Origin: Sandaracinaceae bacterium
GTDB taxonomy: Bacteria; Myxococcota_A; Polyangia; Polyangiales; Sandaracinaceae
Reading direction: 5' to 3'
Assembly (NCBI GenBank): GCA_020633195.1
Contig: JACKEC010000016.1
Span: 124,001-188,000, forward strand
Length of the DNA stretch: 64,000 nucleotides
The notes under the pieces are model-generated. The model saw only the letters and a list, made by a program, of their open reading frames with translations. It was not told where the DNA came from and did no database searches. The position numbers and the translations under genes were made by a program. Every line of letters begins with the position of its first letter. The stretch's first letter is position 1. Below, one piece after another: positions 54,560 through 62,737 of the stretch.

Positions 54560-55558
54560 GTGAGCGTCCCGACGAAGGTCCTCTGTCTCGACGACGACGA
54601 GCTCGTGCTCGCCGCGATCGTGCGAGCGCTGAGGGCGGCGCCCGACCTCGTCGTCGACGCCACCTACGATCTCGACGAGGCCCGGGAGCGCGTGCTGAGC
54701 GGTGAGTACTCGGTGCTCGTCACCGACTACGCGATGCCCGGCCAGGACGGCATCGCGTTCATCGCGTCGATCGAGGCGCGCAGCGACATCGTGCCGATCC
54801 TGCTGACCGCGCACGCGGACTTCGATCTCGCGCTCGACGCGATCAACCGAGGCCACGTCTACGCGTTCCTCCCCAAGCCGTTCCGTGCCCAGGAGCTGCT
54901 CGCGACGGTGCGTCGCGCCGCGGAGCGCTTCGAGCTCGGCCGCGCGTTGCACCGGAAGGTCGCCGAGCTCGAGCACGCCAACGAGCAGCTCCTGCTGCGC
55001 AACGCCGAGCTCGAGCGGGCTCGCCAGCAGCTCTCGCAGCTCGAGGATCAAGCGGCGACGGACCACAAGACGGGCGCCCACAGCTACCGCTACTTCGTGC
55101 AGCGCCTCGACGAGGAGGTCGCGCGGGCGCGCCGCTACAAGCTGCCGCTCTCGCTCCTGCTCCTCGACCTCGACGGCTTCAAGGCGGCCAACGATCGCCT
55201 CGGTCACGTGGCGGGCGACGCCGTGCTGCGCGCGGTCTCCGACTCGCTGCGCCTCGGCGTGCGTGTCATGGACGTGGTCGCTCGCTACGGCGGCGACGAG
55301 TTCGTGGTGGTGCTCCCGAACACGACCAAGGTCGGCGCGGCGGTCCTCGCCGAGCGCCTCCGCGTCGCCCTCGAGGGCGGCTCGCTCGGGCCGGCCCCCG
55401 CGGGTGAGGTCACCGCGTCGATCGGCATCGCGTCGATCCCCGACGCGAGCATCCAGACCGCCGAACAGCTCGTCGAGGCCGCCGACCGCGCCCTCTACCG
55501 AGCCAAGGCCGGCGGCCGCAACCGCTGCGTGCTCGCGTCCCCCGAAGCCCTCGCCTGA
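54560..55558 (+). CDS. Response regulator with diguanylate cyclase (GGDEF) output
   Basis: 332 residues from GTG 54560, preceded by GGAGG at 54550-54554; an ATG at 54527 lies over the putative -10. The receiver domain (2-125) has KVLCLDDDELV, phospho-acceptor Asp in VLVTDYAMPGQDG, Thr in LLTAHADFD and Lys in FLPKPFRAQE. A coiled coil follows (HRKVAELEHANEQLLLRNAE), then GGDEF: LPLSLLLLDLDGFKAAND and the intact active site RYGGDEFVVVL. No RxxD inhibitory site is evident five residues before GGDEF. It would make cyclic di-GMP on phosphorylation. Confidence 0.94.
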   Translation: MSVPTKVLCLDDDELVLAAIVRALRAAPDLVVDATYDLDEARERVLSGEYSVLVTDYAMPGQDGIAFIASIEARSDIVPILLTAHADFDLALDAINRGHVYAFLPKPFRAQELLATVRRAAERFELGRALHRKVAELEHANEQLLLRNAELERARQQLSQLEDQAATDHKTGAHSYRYFVQRLDEEVARARRYKLPLSLLLLDLDGFKAANDRLGHVAGDAVLRAVSDSLRLGVRVMDVVARYGGDEFVVVLPNTTKVGAAVLAERLRVALEGGSLGPAPAGEVTASIGIASIPDASIQTAEQLVEAADRALYRAKAGGRNRCVLASPEALA

Positions 55559-55564
55559 CCGCTC

Positions 55565-57670
55565 TCAGAGGTCGACGATCTCGGCCTCGTCGCGACCCCA
55601 GTGGAACACGTTCACGGCGCCGCAGCGGCCGACGTGGTTCGCGGTGGGGTAGGGCGTCTCGGCCTGGTGCACGTCCGACTCCCAGCCGATGCCGGTGACG
55701 AAGCCCTTGAGCTCGAAGTGGCCGTCGGCGGTCGCCGCGCAGTCCATGTCGACGTCGAGCATCCAGTAGTGCGGCCCGAACGTGTTGAGCGGGGTCGCGC
55801 CGTAGCCGTCGCGCTCGACGGTGCGCGCGGCGCCCCAGGAGTCGGGCCACACGTCGGTCGTCCAGTCCGCGGGCGTGCCGCGGGTGCGATACGGCTGGCC
55901 GGGCTCCCACCCGTACCAGTCGAGGAAGTCGTCGCCGACCTTGCCCGGCGCCGTCGTCGGGTTGAGTCGGTTGCGATGCCGGATCGGGATCGCGCACTCG
56001 TAGTCGAACGGGTCGCAGCGCCGGCCGAGCGCGCTCGCGGCGAAGCCGTGATCGACGCCGCCCATGAGGAAGAGGTCTTGCCCCGGCTGGGTCTCGACCT
56101 CGTAGAACACGATGGTGCGCTGCCAGTCCGAGGTCGGCGCGACGGGGGTCGCGAGGCGCGACGCGGACGGCGTGTAGGCGTTGTCGAGCTCGCCGTGCAC
56201 CACGCGCAGCGGGTCGTAGCCGGGGGCCCACGGGAGGTCGACGCGCATCGACTCGAGCAGGTCGCGCCAGCTGCGGTTCCGCCCGTCGAGCAGCGACACG
56301 AGGTAGCCCGCGGTGGCCTCGCCCATGCCGTGCCAGTACGCGGGGAGCCCGTTGCTCACCACGTCGAGGTTGGCGCTCCCGCCGGGGTGCATCGCGACGA
56401 AGTCGTCGTCGTAGTAGTTGAACGACAGGCACGAGTTCACGAGCATGACCTGGTAGCGGTCGGGGAAGTTGCCGGCGCCGTAGCCCGTCGGGTTGAGCGG
56501 CCCGTGGCCGAAGTGGCTGTGCCCCGTGTACGCGAACACGTCGCCGTACCAGAACGCCTCGAGGTAGCGGTTCCGCGCGGCGTCGTGGGCCCACGCGCTG
56601 CCGTCCTCTTCGCCGTAGAACACGCGCAGCTCGATGGTCACGGTGCGGCCATCCGCGAGGCGCGTCGGCTGCTCCCAGATCGTCCAGCGGCCGAGGAAGT
56701 GATCGACGACCTGCGCGCGCAGCGCCTCGCGGTCGACGCCCGCGGGGTAGCCGGTCTCGTCGACGATCCACGACGTCACGTCGTCGAAGGTGACGCCGGG
56801 GACGGGCTCGCCGCGGTCCTCGTAGGCGGTGAGGTGGTCGCCGGGGCGGGTCTCGACGAGGTGCAGGCCCGGCAGCTCCGCGCGCATGCGGCGGAGCATG
56901 CGGAGCATCTCGCGCAGGCCGTAGTCGCCGGGGTCGCGCGGGTTCGCGTCGACCCCGAAGAACGCGTACGCGACGACGCGGTCGCGCGCGAAGAGGCGGT
57001 CGTACTCGGGGTAGAGCGTCGGCGCGTGCTCGGCCGGGGACAGCGTGGCGCGCACGCTGACGAAGCTTCGCTCGAGGTCCACCTGCGAGATCTCGTCGGC
57101 CGGCGCCGCCAGCGTCGCGCGCGCGGCCTCGATGCGGCGCTGCTCGGCGGCGATGCGGGTCCGGCAGGACGAGCGGGACGGCGCGAAGTGGTACCAGAGC
57201 GAGTCCGCGGCCGCCTCGGCGTCGTCGGTGCAGTCGGGCACGAGCTCGTCGCGCCGAGCGGCGTAGTCGCCGAACAGGAGCGGCAGCGTCAGCGAGCTCG
57301 CGCTGCCGCGCCACGCGATCGCGCGGTCGCGGTAGCGGTAGGTGATCCGCTCGACCCGCTGCCCGGTCTCGGCGACCGTCAGGGTGCGTCGGGACCACGT
57401 CGATGGGTCGAGGTTGCCCTGCGCGTCGCGATCCTGGATCCCGATGCGCATCTCCCGCAGCGCGCCGAGCGAGCTCTTGACTTGCCGCTGGATCGCCCAG
57501 CGCACGACCGCCTCGTCGGCGCCCTCCGGCACGTAGACGAAGCTCTCCCACTCGATGACGTGGGCGTCTCCGCTGATGCCGGTGATCTCTTCGTCGTGGG
57601 CGCCCGCCCCCTCGAAGGCGCAGCCGGCGAGGAGGAGGACGATCGCGTAACTCAGACGGGAGTGACTCAT
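55565..57670 (-). CDS. Large lipoprotein, possible clan-CD cysteine peptidase
   Basis: 701 residues; MSHSRLSYAIVLLLAGC gives lipobox LAGC (Cys17). The first 400 residues are of unknown fold. Near residues 380-440, DVFAYTGHSHFGHG (His) and YQVMLVNSCLSFNYYDDD (Cys), each after a hydrophobic strand, recall the His/Cys dyad layout of caspase-like clan-CD peptidases. The C-terminal part has further Cys (ALGRRCDPFDYEC) and ends in GFVTGIGWESDVHQAE and GAVNVFHWGRDEAE. The catalytic assignment is inference from the pattern. Convergent with the cyclase, six nt apart. Confidence 0.68.
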   Translation of the reverse strand: MSHSRLSYAIVLLLAGCAFEGAGAHDEEITGISGDAHVIEWESFVYVPEGADEAVVRWAIQRQVKSSLGALREMRIGIQDRDAQGNLDPSTWSRRTLTVAETGQRVERITYRYRDRAIAWRGSASSLTLPLLFGDYAARRDELVPDCTDDAEAAADSLWYHFAPSRSSCRTRIAAEQRRIEAARATLAAPADEISQVDLERSFVSVRATLSPAEHAPTLYPEYDRLFARDRVVAYAFFGVDANPRDPGDYGLREMLRMLRRMRAELPGLHLVETRPGDHLTAYEDRGEPVPGVTFDDVTSWIVDETGYPAGVDREALRAQVVDHFLGRWTIWEQPTRLADGRTVTIELRVFYGEEDGSAWAHDAARNRYLEAFWYGDVFAYTGHSHFGHGPLNPTGYGAGNFPDRYQVMLVNSCLSFNYYDDDFVAMHPGGSANLDVVSNGLPAYWHGMGEATAGYLVSLLDGRNRSWRDLLESMRVDLPWAPGYDPLRVVHGELDNAYTPSASRLATPVAPTSDWQRTIVFYEVETQPGQDLFLMGGVDHGFAASALGRRCDPFDYECAIPIRHRNRLNPTTAPGKVGDDFLDWYGWEPGQPYRTRGTPADWTTDVWPDSWGAARTVERDGYGATPLNTFGPHYWMLDVDMDCAATADGHFELKGFVTGIGWESDVHQAETPYPTANHVGRCGAVNVFHWGRDEAEIVDL

Positions 57671-57723
57671 GTGGACGACCAACCACTAGCACCCACATGA
57701 GGCGCCGCAAGGCGGCGCGTGCG

Positions 57724-59640
57724 TCAGGGCTCGACGGCGCCGGCCGCGCAGGTCCCCGTGGGGCGCGGCTCGCCCCGCTGATCCGTCTCCGGGCAGTCGG
57801 CGCCGAGGCCGATGGCCATGCTCCCCGCCCCCGGCATCATCGTCGGCGTGGGGCCGCCGTTGTCGGCGAGCGGCGAGAGCATCGCGTCGGCGAACACGAT
57901 GTCCGTGGTGCACGGGTTGTCCTCGACCATCGACGGCCCGTTGCGGAGCCGCGGCCACTGCACGTTGCCCGAGCCGGGCAGCGGGACCGGCGCGCCCGGG
58001 TTGTCGACCATGCAGGTCATCGGGGTCCACTCGTGGTCGTCGACGTTGTTCCAGAAGATCGTGTTCTGGATGCGCAGCCGCTGGGACTCGGCCCCGAACG
58101 CGACGATGGCCGCGCCGAAGAAGCCCTCGCCGCCCGCCGCGTCGTTCTCCGCGAAGGTGCAGTTGCGCAAGAGGCCTTCCCCGGAGAACACGAGCCCCGC
58201 GCCGAGCGCGCGGTTCGACTGGTTGCCCTGGAACGTCGTGTTCTCGATCAGGATCGTGGAGCCGTGCGGGCCCTGCTCGATGCGGACGCCGGCGCCGTTG
58301 CCGTCCGAGGTGTTCCCGATGACGGCCGACGCGTACATCTCGAGCTCCATGTCCTGCATGTAGATCGCGCCGCCGCCGTCGCCCGCGTGGTTGCCCTCGA
58401 AGAGCACGCGGTTGAAGGTCGAGAGGCCGCGGTGCCCGTTCGGCGTGCGCGCCACCGTCCCGAGCTCGTTCGCGCGGTTGTTCCTGAAGGTCACGCCGCA
58501 GAATTCGACGCGCTCGACCGAGTCCCCGTCGATCCCGACCGCGCCCGCGTTGCCGCCCGCGCCGCCTTGCTCCTCGTGGTTGAAGACCGGGCAGCCGCTC
58601 GCGCCGCCGAAGTTCTGGCCCATGCCCGTGGCCTGGTTGTCCTCGAAGACCGAGTTGTAGATGACCACGTCGGTCTGCAGCAGGCCGAGCGCGCCGTGGT
58701 TGCTGCCCTCGTTGCCCACGAACGAGCTGCCCACGACGATCACCTCGAGCGCGCCGAGCGCGTAGATCGCGCCGCCGCCGGTGTCCGGTCCGGGGGAGGC
58801 GCCCGCGTTGTTCCTGAAGACGCAGTCGATCACGTGGAGGCGGCCGTCGCGGATGCGCATCGCGCCGCCCTCGCCGTCCTTGTAGCCCCACGCGCACATC
58901 GGGTTGCCGGCGTCCTGCGGGGTGAAGTCGCTCGCCGGCGCCTCGGCGTTCTGCAGCGTGAGCCGCTGCAAGACCACGCGCGTGGTGTTGCGCCGGTAGT
59001 CAGGCGAGTCGAAGTGGAAGATGCGGTTCTGCCGCCCCGCGGTGCGACCGCCGTCGAGCGTGATCGCGCCGCCGCCGTCGATGATCGTGTCGACGTCGGT
59101 CCGCAGCGCGAGCTCCTCGGTCACGTCGATCGTGGCGTCGCCGCCGCAGTCGAAGGTGATGACGCCGCCCTCGGCGACGGCCGCGGCGAGCGCGGCGTGC
59201 GTGCAGCTCGCCGCGGTCCCGTCGCCCACCACTTGATCGGGGGCGGTCGTGTCCTCGAGCGTGATCGGCGGGTCGCACGAGGTCGGCGGCGGATCGATGG
59301 GCCCGCCTCCGCCACACACGCCGTCACGGCAGGTCTGATCCGAGGCGCAGGCGTTGCCGCACGCTCCGCAGTGGCGCTCGTCGGTGGCGAGCGTCACGCA
59401 GGCGCGGTCGCACTCGGTGGTGCCACCGCTGCAGCCCATCGCGTCGCAGCGCCCCGCGGCGCAGACCTCCCCGGCCCCGCACGTCGTGCCGCAGGCGCCG
59501 CAGTTCCGGGCGTCGGAGCGCGTGTCGACGCACGCCCCGCCGCAGTCCGTCTCGGTGGCTCGGCAGCCGCCCGGGGGCATCTCCCCGTCGCAGGCGGTGG
59601 CGAGCAAGAGCAGCGCGGCGCAAGCAAGTCCTCTTCGCAT
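57724..59640 (-). CDS. Right-handed beta-helix lipoprotein (choice-of-anchor Q type)
   Basis: 638 residues. MRRGLACAALLLLATAC is the lipoprotein signal (Cys17). Two Cys-rich units (CGGACVDTRSDARNCGACG and CDRACVTLATDERHCGACG) match the repeated Stigma/CGACG-type units common in myxobacterial surface proteins. A parallel beta-helix follows from about residue 130 (GVITFDCGGDATIDV, TDVDTIIDGGGAITLDGG, GGGAIYALGALEVIVVGSSF, GGGAIYMQDMELEMYASAVIGN, IENTTFQGNQSN). It ends PLADNGGPTPTMMPGAGSMAIGLG and ETDQRGEPRP, typical of choice-of-anchor Q proteins. Probably adhesion or polysaccharide binding. Confidence 0.88.
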   Translation of the reverse strand: MRRGLACAALLLLATACDGEMPPGGCRATETDCGGACVDTRSDARNCGACGTTCGAGEVCAAGRCDAMGCSGGTTECDRACVTLATDERHCGACGNACASDQTCRDGVCGGGGPIDPPPTSCDPPITLEDTTAPDQVVGDGTAASCTHAALAAAVAEGGVITFDCGGDATIDVTEELALRTDVDTIIDGGGAITLDGGRTAGRQNRIFHFDSPDYRRNTTRVVLQRLTLQNAEAPASDFTPQDAGNPMCAWGYKDGEGGAMRIRDGRLHVIDCVFRNNAGASPGPDTGGGAIYALGALEVIVVGSSFVGNEGSNHGALGLLQTDVVIYNSVFEDNQATGMGQNFGGASGCPVFNHEEQGGAGGNAGAVGIDGDSVERVEFCGVTFRNNRANELGTVARTPNGHRGLSTFNRVLFEGNHAGDGGGAIYMQDMELEMYASAVIGNTSDGNGAGVRIEQGPHGSTILIENTTFQGNQSNRALGAGLVFSGEGLLRNCTFAENDAAGGEGFFGAAIVAFGAESQRLRIQNTIFWNNVDDHEWTPMTCMVDNPGAPVPLPGSGNVQWPRLRNGPSMVEDNPCTTDIVFADAMLSPLADNGGPTPTMMPGAGSMAIGLGADCPETDQRGEPRPTGTCAAGAVEP

Positions 59641-59710
59641 CTCGGGAGTCTAGTCGCCGCGATCACGGATGACCCGAAATCCCGTTCGGCGGAGCGCGCG
59701 GCGGCTCCGG

Positions 59711-59716
59711 TATGCT
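59711..59716 (+). promoter_or_regulatory. Putative -10 element TATGCT
   Basis: TATGCT lies ten nt before the GTG at 59726. Same sequence and similar spacing as at 36413, which strengthens both. No convincing -35. Confidence 0.35.
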
Positions 59717-59725
59717 GCCCTGGCC

Positions 59726-61492
59726 GTGAGCCTCCCCGACGCCGTCCGCGCTCTGATGATCGATGGTGCCTTCGAGGCCATCGCGATCCTCGAAGACGGC
59801 GTGATCGTGTGGACCAACGAGGCCTTCTGCGCGCTGTTCGGCGTCCCGCGAGAGGCCGTCGTGGGGAGGTCGCCGCTCGAGTTCGCGGCCCCCGAGGACC
59901 ACGCGCGGATCGCGGCGGCGGTGCGGAGCGGGTCGACCGAGCCGTACGAAGCCACCGGCCTGCGCGCGGACGGGAGCCGGTTCCGCGGCGAGCTCCGCGG
60001 GCGTTCGGTGACGGTCGCCGACGGCGCCTACAGGATCACCTCGATCCGGGACCTGACCGAGCGCGTCGCGATGGAGGAGGACCTGCGTCGCAGCGAGGCG
60101 CGCTACCGCGAGCTGTTCGACGCGGCCGCCGATGGCCTGCTCGTGATGGACCTGCAGGCGCTGCCCACGCAGACCAACCGTCGGCTCTGCGACATGCTCG
60201 GCCGCACCCGCGAGGAGATCCTCGCCATGCGGCCCGAGGAGGCGATCGCGGACCTCGACATCAAGCCGATGCGGCTGGATCGCCTCGAGCACCGCAAGAG
60301 CTACGTCGTCGAGCGGGAGCTCTTCCACGCCGACGGCCGGCGCGTCGCGGTGGAGGTCAACCTGACCGCCATCGGGGGCGGCGAGGTCCTCGCCGTGATC
60401 CGCGACGTGCGCGAGCGTCGAGAGGCCGAGGCCCAAGCGGCGGCCTTGCGCGATCGGCTACAGCAGGCGCAGAGCCTCGCCGCGCTCGGCCGGCTCGCGG
60501 GCGGCGTGGCGCACGACTTCAACAACCTCCTCACGGTGATCCTCGCGGCGGCGGACCACCTCCAGCGATCCGACACGGGGCGTCCCCACGTGGACGGGAT
60601 CGTGACCGCGGCGACGCGCGCCGCCGAGCTCACCGGCCACCTCCTCACGTTCAGTCAGACGCGCCCGCGGCCCGCGCAGCGGATCGACGCGGCCGCGCAG
60701 GTCGCGGACCTCGTCCCCCTGATGCGGCGCCTGCTCGGCGACGAGCACCCGCTCGAGCTGACCATCGAGGCCACGCCCCTCCTCCTCGTCGCCGATCCCG
60801 GGCAGCTCACGCAGGTCCTGATGAACCTGGTGCTCAACGCGCGCGAGGCGATGCCCGGCGGCGGCGCGATCCGCGTGGTCCTCGGGGCCGACGCCGACCG
60901 CTTGCGCATCGAGGTCCGGGACGAGGGCGTCGGGATCGACGACGCCGTCCGTGAGCACCTCTTCGAGCCGTTCTTCACGACCAAGCAGGCGAGCGGTAAC
61001 TCGGGGCTCGGCCTGTCGACGGTCTACGGCATCGTCGCGTCGCTCGGCGGCGAGATCACCGTCGACAGCGACCCGTCGGGGAGCTGCTTCACCGTACGCC
61101 TGTCGCTGGCGCCGAGCGCGCCGGACGACGAGCCCCCGAAAGGCGAGCCCGGCCGCGCGCTCCGGGTGCTCCTCGTGGAGGACGAGCCAGCGGTCCGGCG
61201 CGCGGTCGGGCGGATGCTCGTCGCCTGTGGACACTCGACCCTCGAAGCGGGCGGCGTCGCCGAGGCGCTCGCGCTCATCGACGGCGGCGCGGAGTTCGAC
61301 GTCCTGCTCTCCGACGTCGTGATGCCGGACGGTACCGGCGTGACCCTCGCCGAGCGCGTCGGCGCCGACCGGACGGTGCTCATGTCGGGTTACCCCAAGT
61401 CGTACGTGAGCGACCGCCAGGATCTCAAGCTGCTCGCCAAGCCGTTCACCGTGGTCGAGCTGCTCCAGGCCCTCGCCGAGGCCGTGGACTAG
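59726..61492 (+). CDS. Hybrid sensor histidine kinase (PAS-PAS-HisKA-HATPase-REC)
   Basis: 588 residues from GTG 59726 (SLPDAVRALMID). Two PAS domains come first (about 5-120: AIAILEDGVIVWTNEAFCALFG; about 130-240: LFDAAADGLLVMDLQALPTQTNR). A HisKA domain has phospho-His in LAGGVAHDFNNLLTVI near 272. The ATPase has N-box LMNLVLNAREAMPGG, G1 DEGVGID and G2 NSGLGLSTVYG. A C-terminal receiver (about 470-585) has Asp in LLSDVVMPDGTG and Lys in LLAKPFTVVE. No membrane segment, so a soluble sensor. No adjacent DNA-binding regulator; it presumably acts through a phosphorelay elsewhere. Confidence 0.94.
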   Translation: MSLPDAVRALMIDGAFEAIAILEDGVIVWTNEAFCALFGVPREAVVGRSPLEFAAPEDHARIAAAVRSGSTEPYEATGLRADGSRFRGELRGRSVTVADGAYRITSIRDLTERVAMEEDLRRSEARYRELFDAAADGLLVMDLQALPTQTNRRLCDMLGRTREEILAMRPEEAIADLDIKPMRLDRLEHRKSYVVERELFHADGRRVAVEVNLTAIGGGEVLAVIRDVRERREAEAQAAALRDRLQQAQSLAALGRLAGGVAHDFNNLLTVILAAADHLQRSDTGRPHVDGIVTAATRAAELTGHLLTFSQTRPRPAQRIDAAAQVADLVPLMRRLLGDEHPLELTIEATPLLLVADPGQLTQVLMNLVLNAREAMPGGGAIRVVLGADADRLRIEVRDEGVGIDDAVREHLFEPFFTTKQASGNSGLGLSTVYGIVASLGGEITVDSDPSGSCFTVRLSLAPSAPDDEPPKGEPGRALRVLLVEDEPAVRRAVGRMLVACGHSTLEAGGVAEALALIDGGAEFDVLLSDVVMPDGTGVTLAERVGADRTVLMSGYPKSYVSDRQDLKLLAKPFTVVELLQALAEAVD

Positions 61493-61494
61493 AG

Positions 61495-62643
61495 CTAGCG
61501 CACCACGCACTCGGCGCGGACGGTGCCCACGCGCTCCAGGCCGGTCCCCGTGCCCTCGGTGAACGACACGAGCACCGCGCCATCGTCGAGGACGACCACC
61601 CCGAGCTCGTCGAGCCCGGTCAGCCGCGCGACGGTGGAGGTCGACGCCACGAGCCCGAAGTCGGCGTCGAGGGACGCGAGCCGGAGCTCGTCGCCGACCA
61701 CGAACGCGACCACGATCTCGTCGCCGCGCTCGACCATCCGCCACCCGGTCTCCGGGAGGGCGCCCACCGCGGGGTGGTGAGCCGGCCCGATCGCGAGGCC
61801 CTGATCGTCGAGCTGCATCAGGCCGAGGCGCCACGCGTCGTCGGTCTGCTCGATCCACCCGAGCGCCCACCCGCCGCGGTGGCGCAGCAGCCGTAGGCGG
61901 CGGACGTCGCGGGTCGTCTCGACCACCGGGACGAGCCGCCGCTCGCCGCCGCGCCACTCGATGGTGCCGGCCTCGATCGGGCCACCTTCGCGGGGCGCGA
62001 TCGCGGCGACGACCGCGTCGCGATCGAGGGGCTCGTAGGTCCAGCTCAGCGCGTCGCCCAGGACGCCGCGCGCCCCCTGCCGGAGACGCGGCGGGTCGAT
62101 CGACCGGATCGCGGCGAAGCGGCGCTCCGGCGCGTCGGCGCCGATCCCGTCGAGGAGGAGCATCACGCCGCCGGTGGGGCTCGCGCGCAGGCCGCGGCAG
62201 TAGTCGCTCGTGATCACCGAGGGCTCGGCGCCCAGGACCCGGAGCTCACAGCCCCGGCCCTCGCTGTAGGCGGTCGCGACGCGACCGAACGAGCTCGAGA
62301 CCACCTCGAGCGCGGGCCCGAACTGGCGCTCGACCTGCGAGTCGAACACGACCTCCTCCGCGCGTGCCTGCCCCCGCGCGTCGAGGTGAGCCAGGGTGCG
62401 GGGTCGCGTGGGGTCGGCGTTGGTCGCCGCGAACCCCAACAGGGCCTCGCCGTCTTCCCAGAGCAAGGTGCCCGCGTACGCGGCGGGGGGCGCGTCGGTG
62501 AGGAACGTCGGACCCGCGGTGGCCGTCCAGCAGATCGGCGGCCCGTCGACCGGGGGCTCGTCCTCGGCGATCCGGTGCGAGAGGTAGCAGCCCCCGAGGG
62601 CGAGCGAGAGCGCCGGAGCCAGCACCGAGCCGAACGACTTCAT
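61495..62643 (-). CDS. Lipoprotein, hypothetical
   Basis: 382 residues; MKSFGSVLAPALSLALGGC gives lipobox LGGC (Cys19). The rest is rich in short beta strands with recurring patterns (GTLLWEDGEALLGFAATN, FGRVATAYSEGRGCELRVLG, GGVMLLLDGIGAD, GWALGWIEQTDDAWRLGLMQ, ELGVVVLDDGAVLVSFTEG), as in a beta-propeller, by inference. Cys pairs (ICWTA, GRGCELR, DYCRGL) are few. Stop codon two nt from the convergent hybrid kinase. No enzymatic motif seen. Confidence 0.7.
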   Translation of the reverse strand: MKSFGSVLAPALSLALGGCYLSHRIAEDEPPVDGPPICWTATAGPTFLTDAPPAAYAGTLLWEDGEALLGFAATNADPTRPRTLAHLDARGQARAEEVVFDSQVERQFGPALEVVSSSFGRVATAYSEGRGCELRVLGAEPSVITSDYCRGLRASPTGGVMLLLDGIGADAPERRFAAIRSIDPPRLRQGARGVLGDALSWTYEPLDRDAVVAAIAPREGGPIEAGTIEWRGGERRLVPVVETTRDVRRLRLLRHRGGWALGWIEQTDDAWRLGLMQLDDQGLAIGPAHHPAVGALPETGWRMVERGDEIVVAFVVGDELRLASLDADFGLVASTSTVARLTGLDELGVVVLDDGAVLVSFTEGTGTGLERVGTVRAECVVR

Positions 62644-62737
62644 CGCATCATCCCGTGTCACCTCGAACAGAGCCCCGACCGCCCCCGGATGGCTCATCTC
62701 CAGCTTCACGCACCCGGCCGTCGAGATCCAGGCCGGG

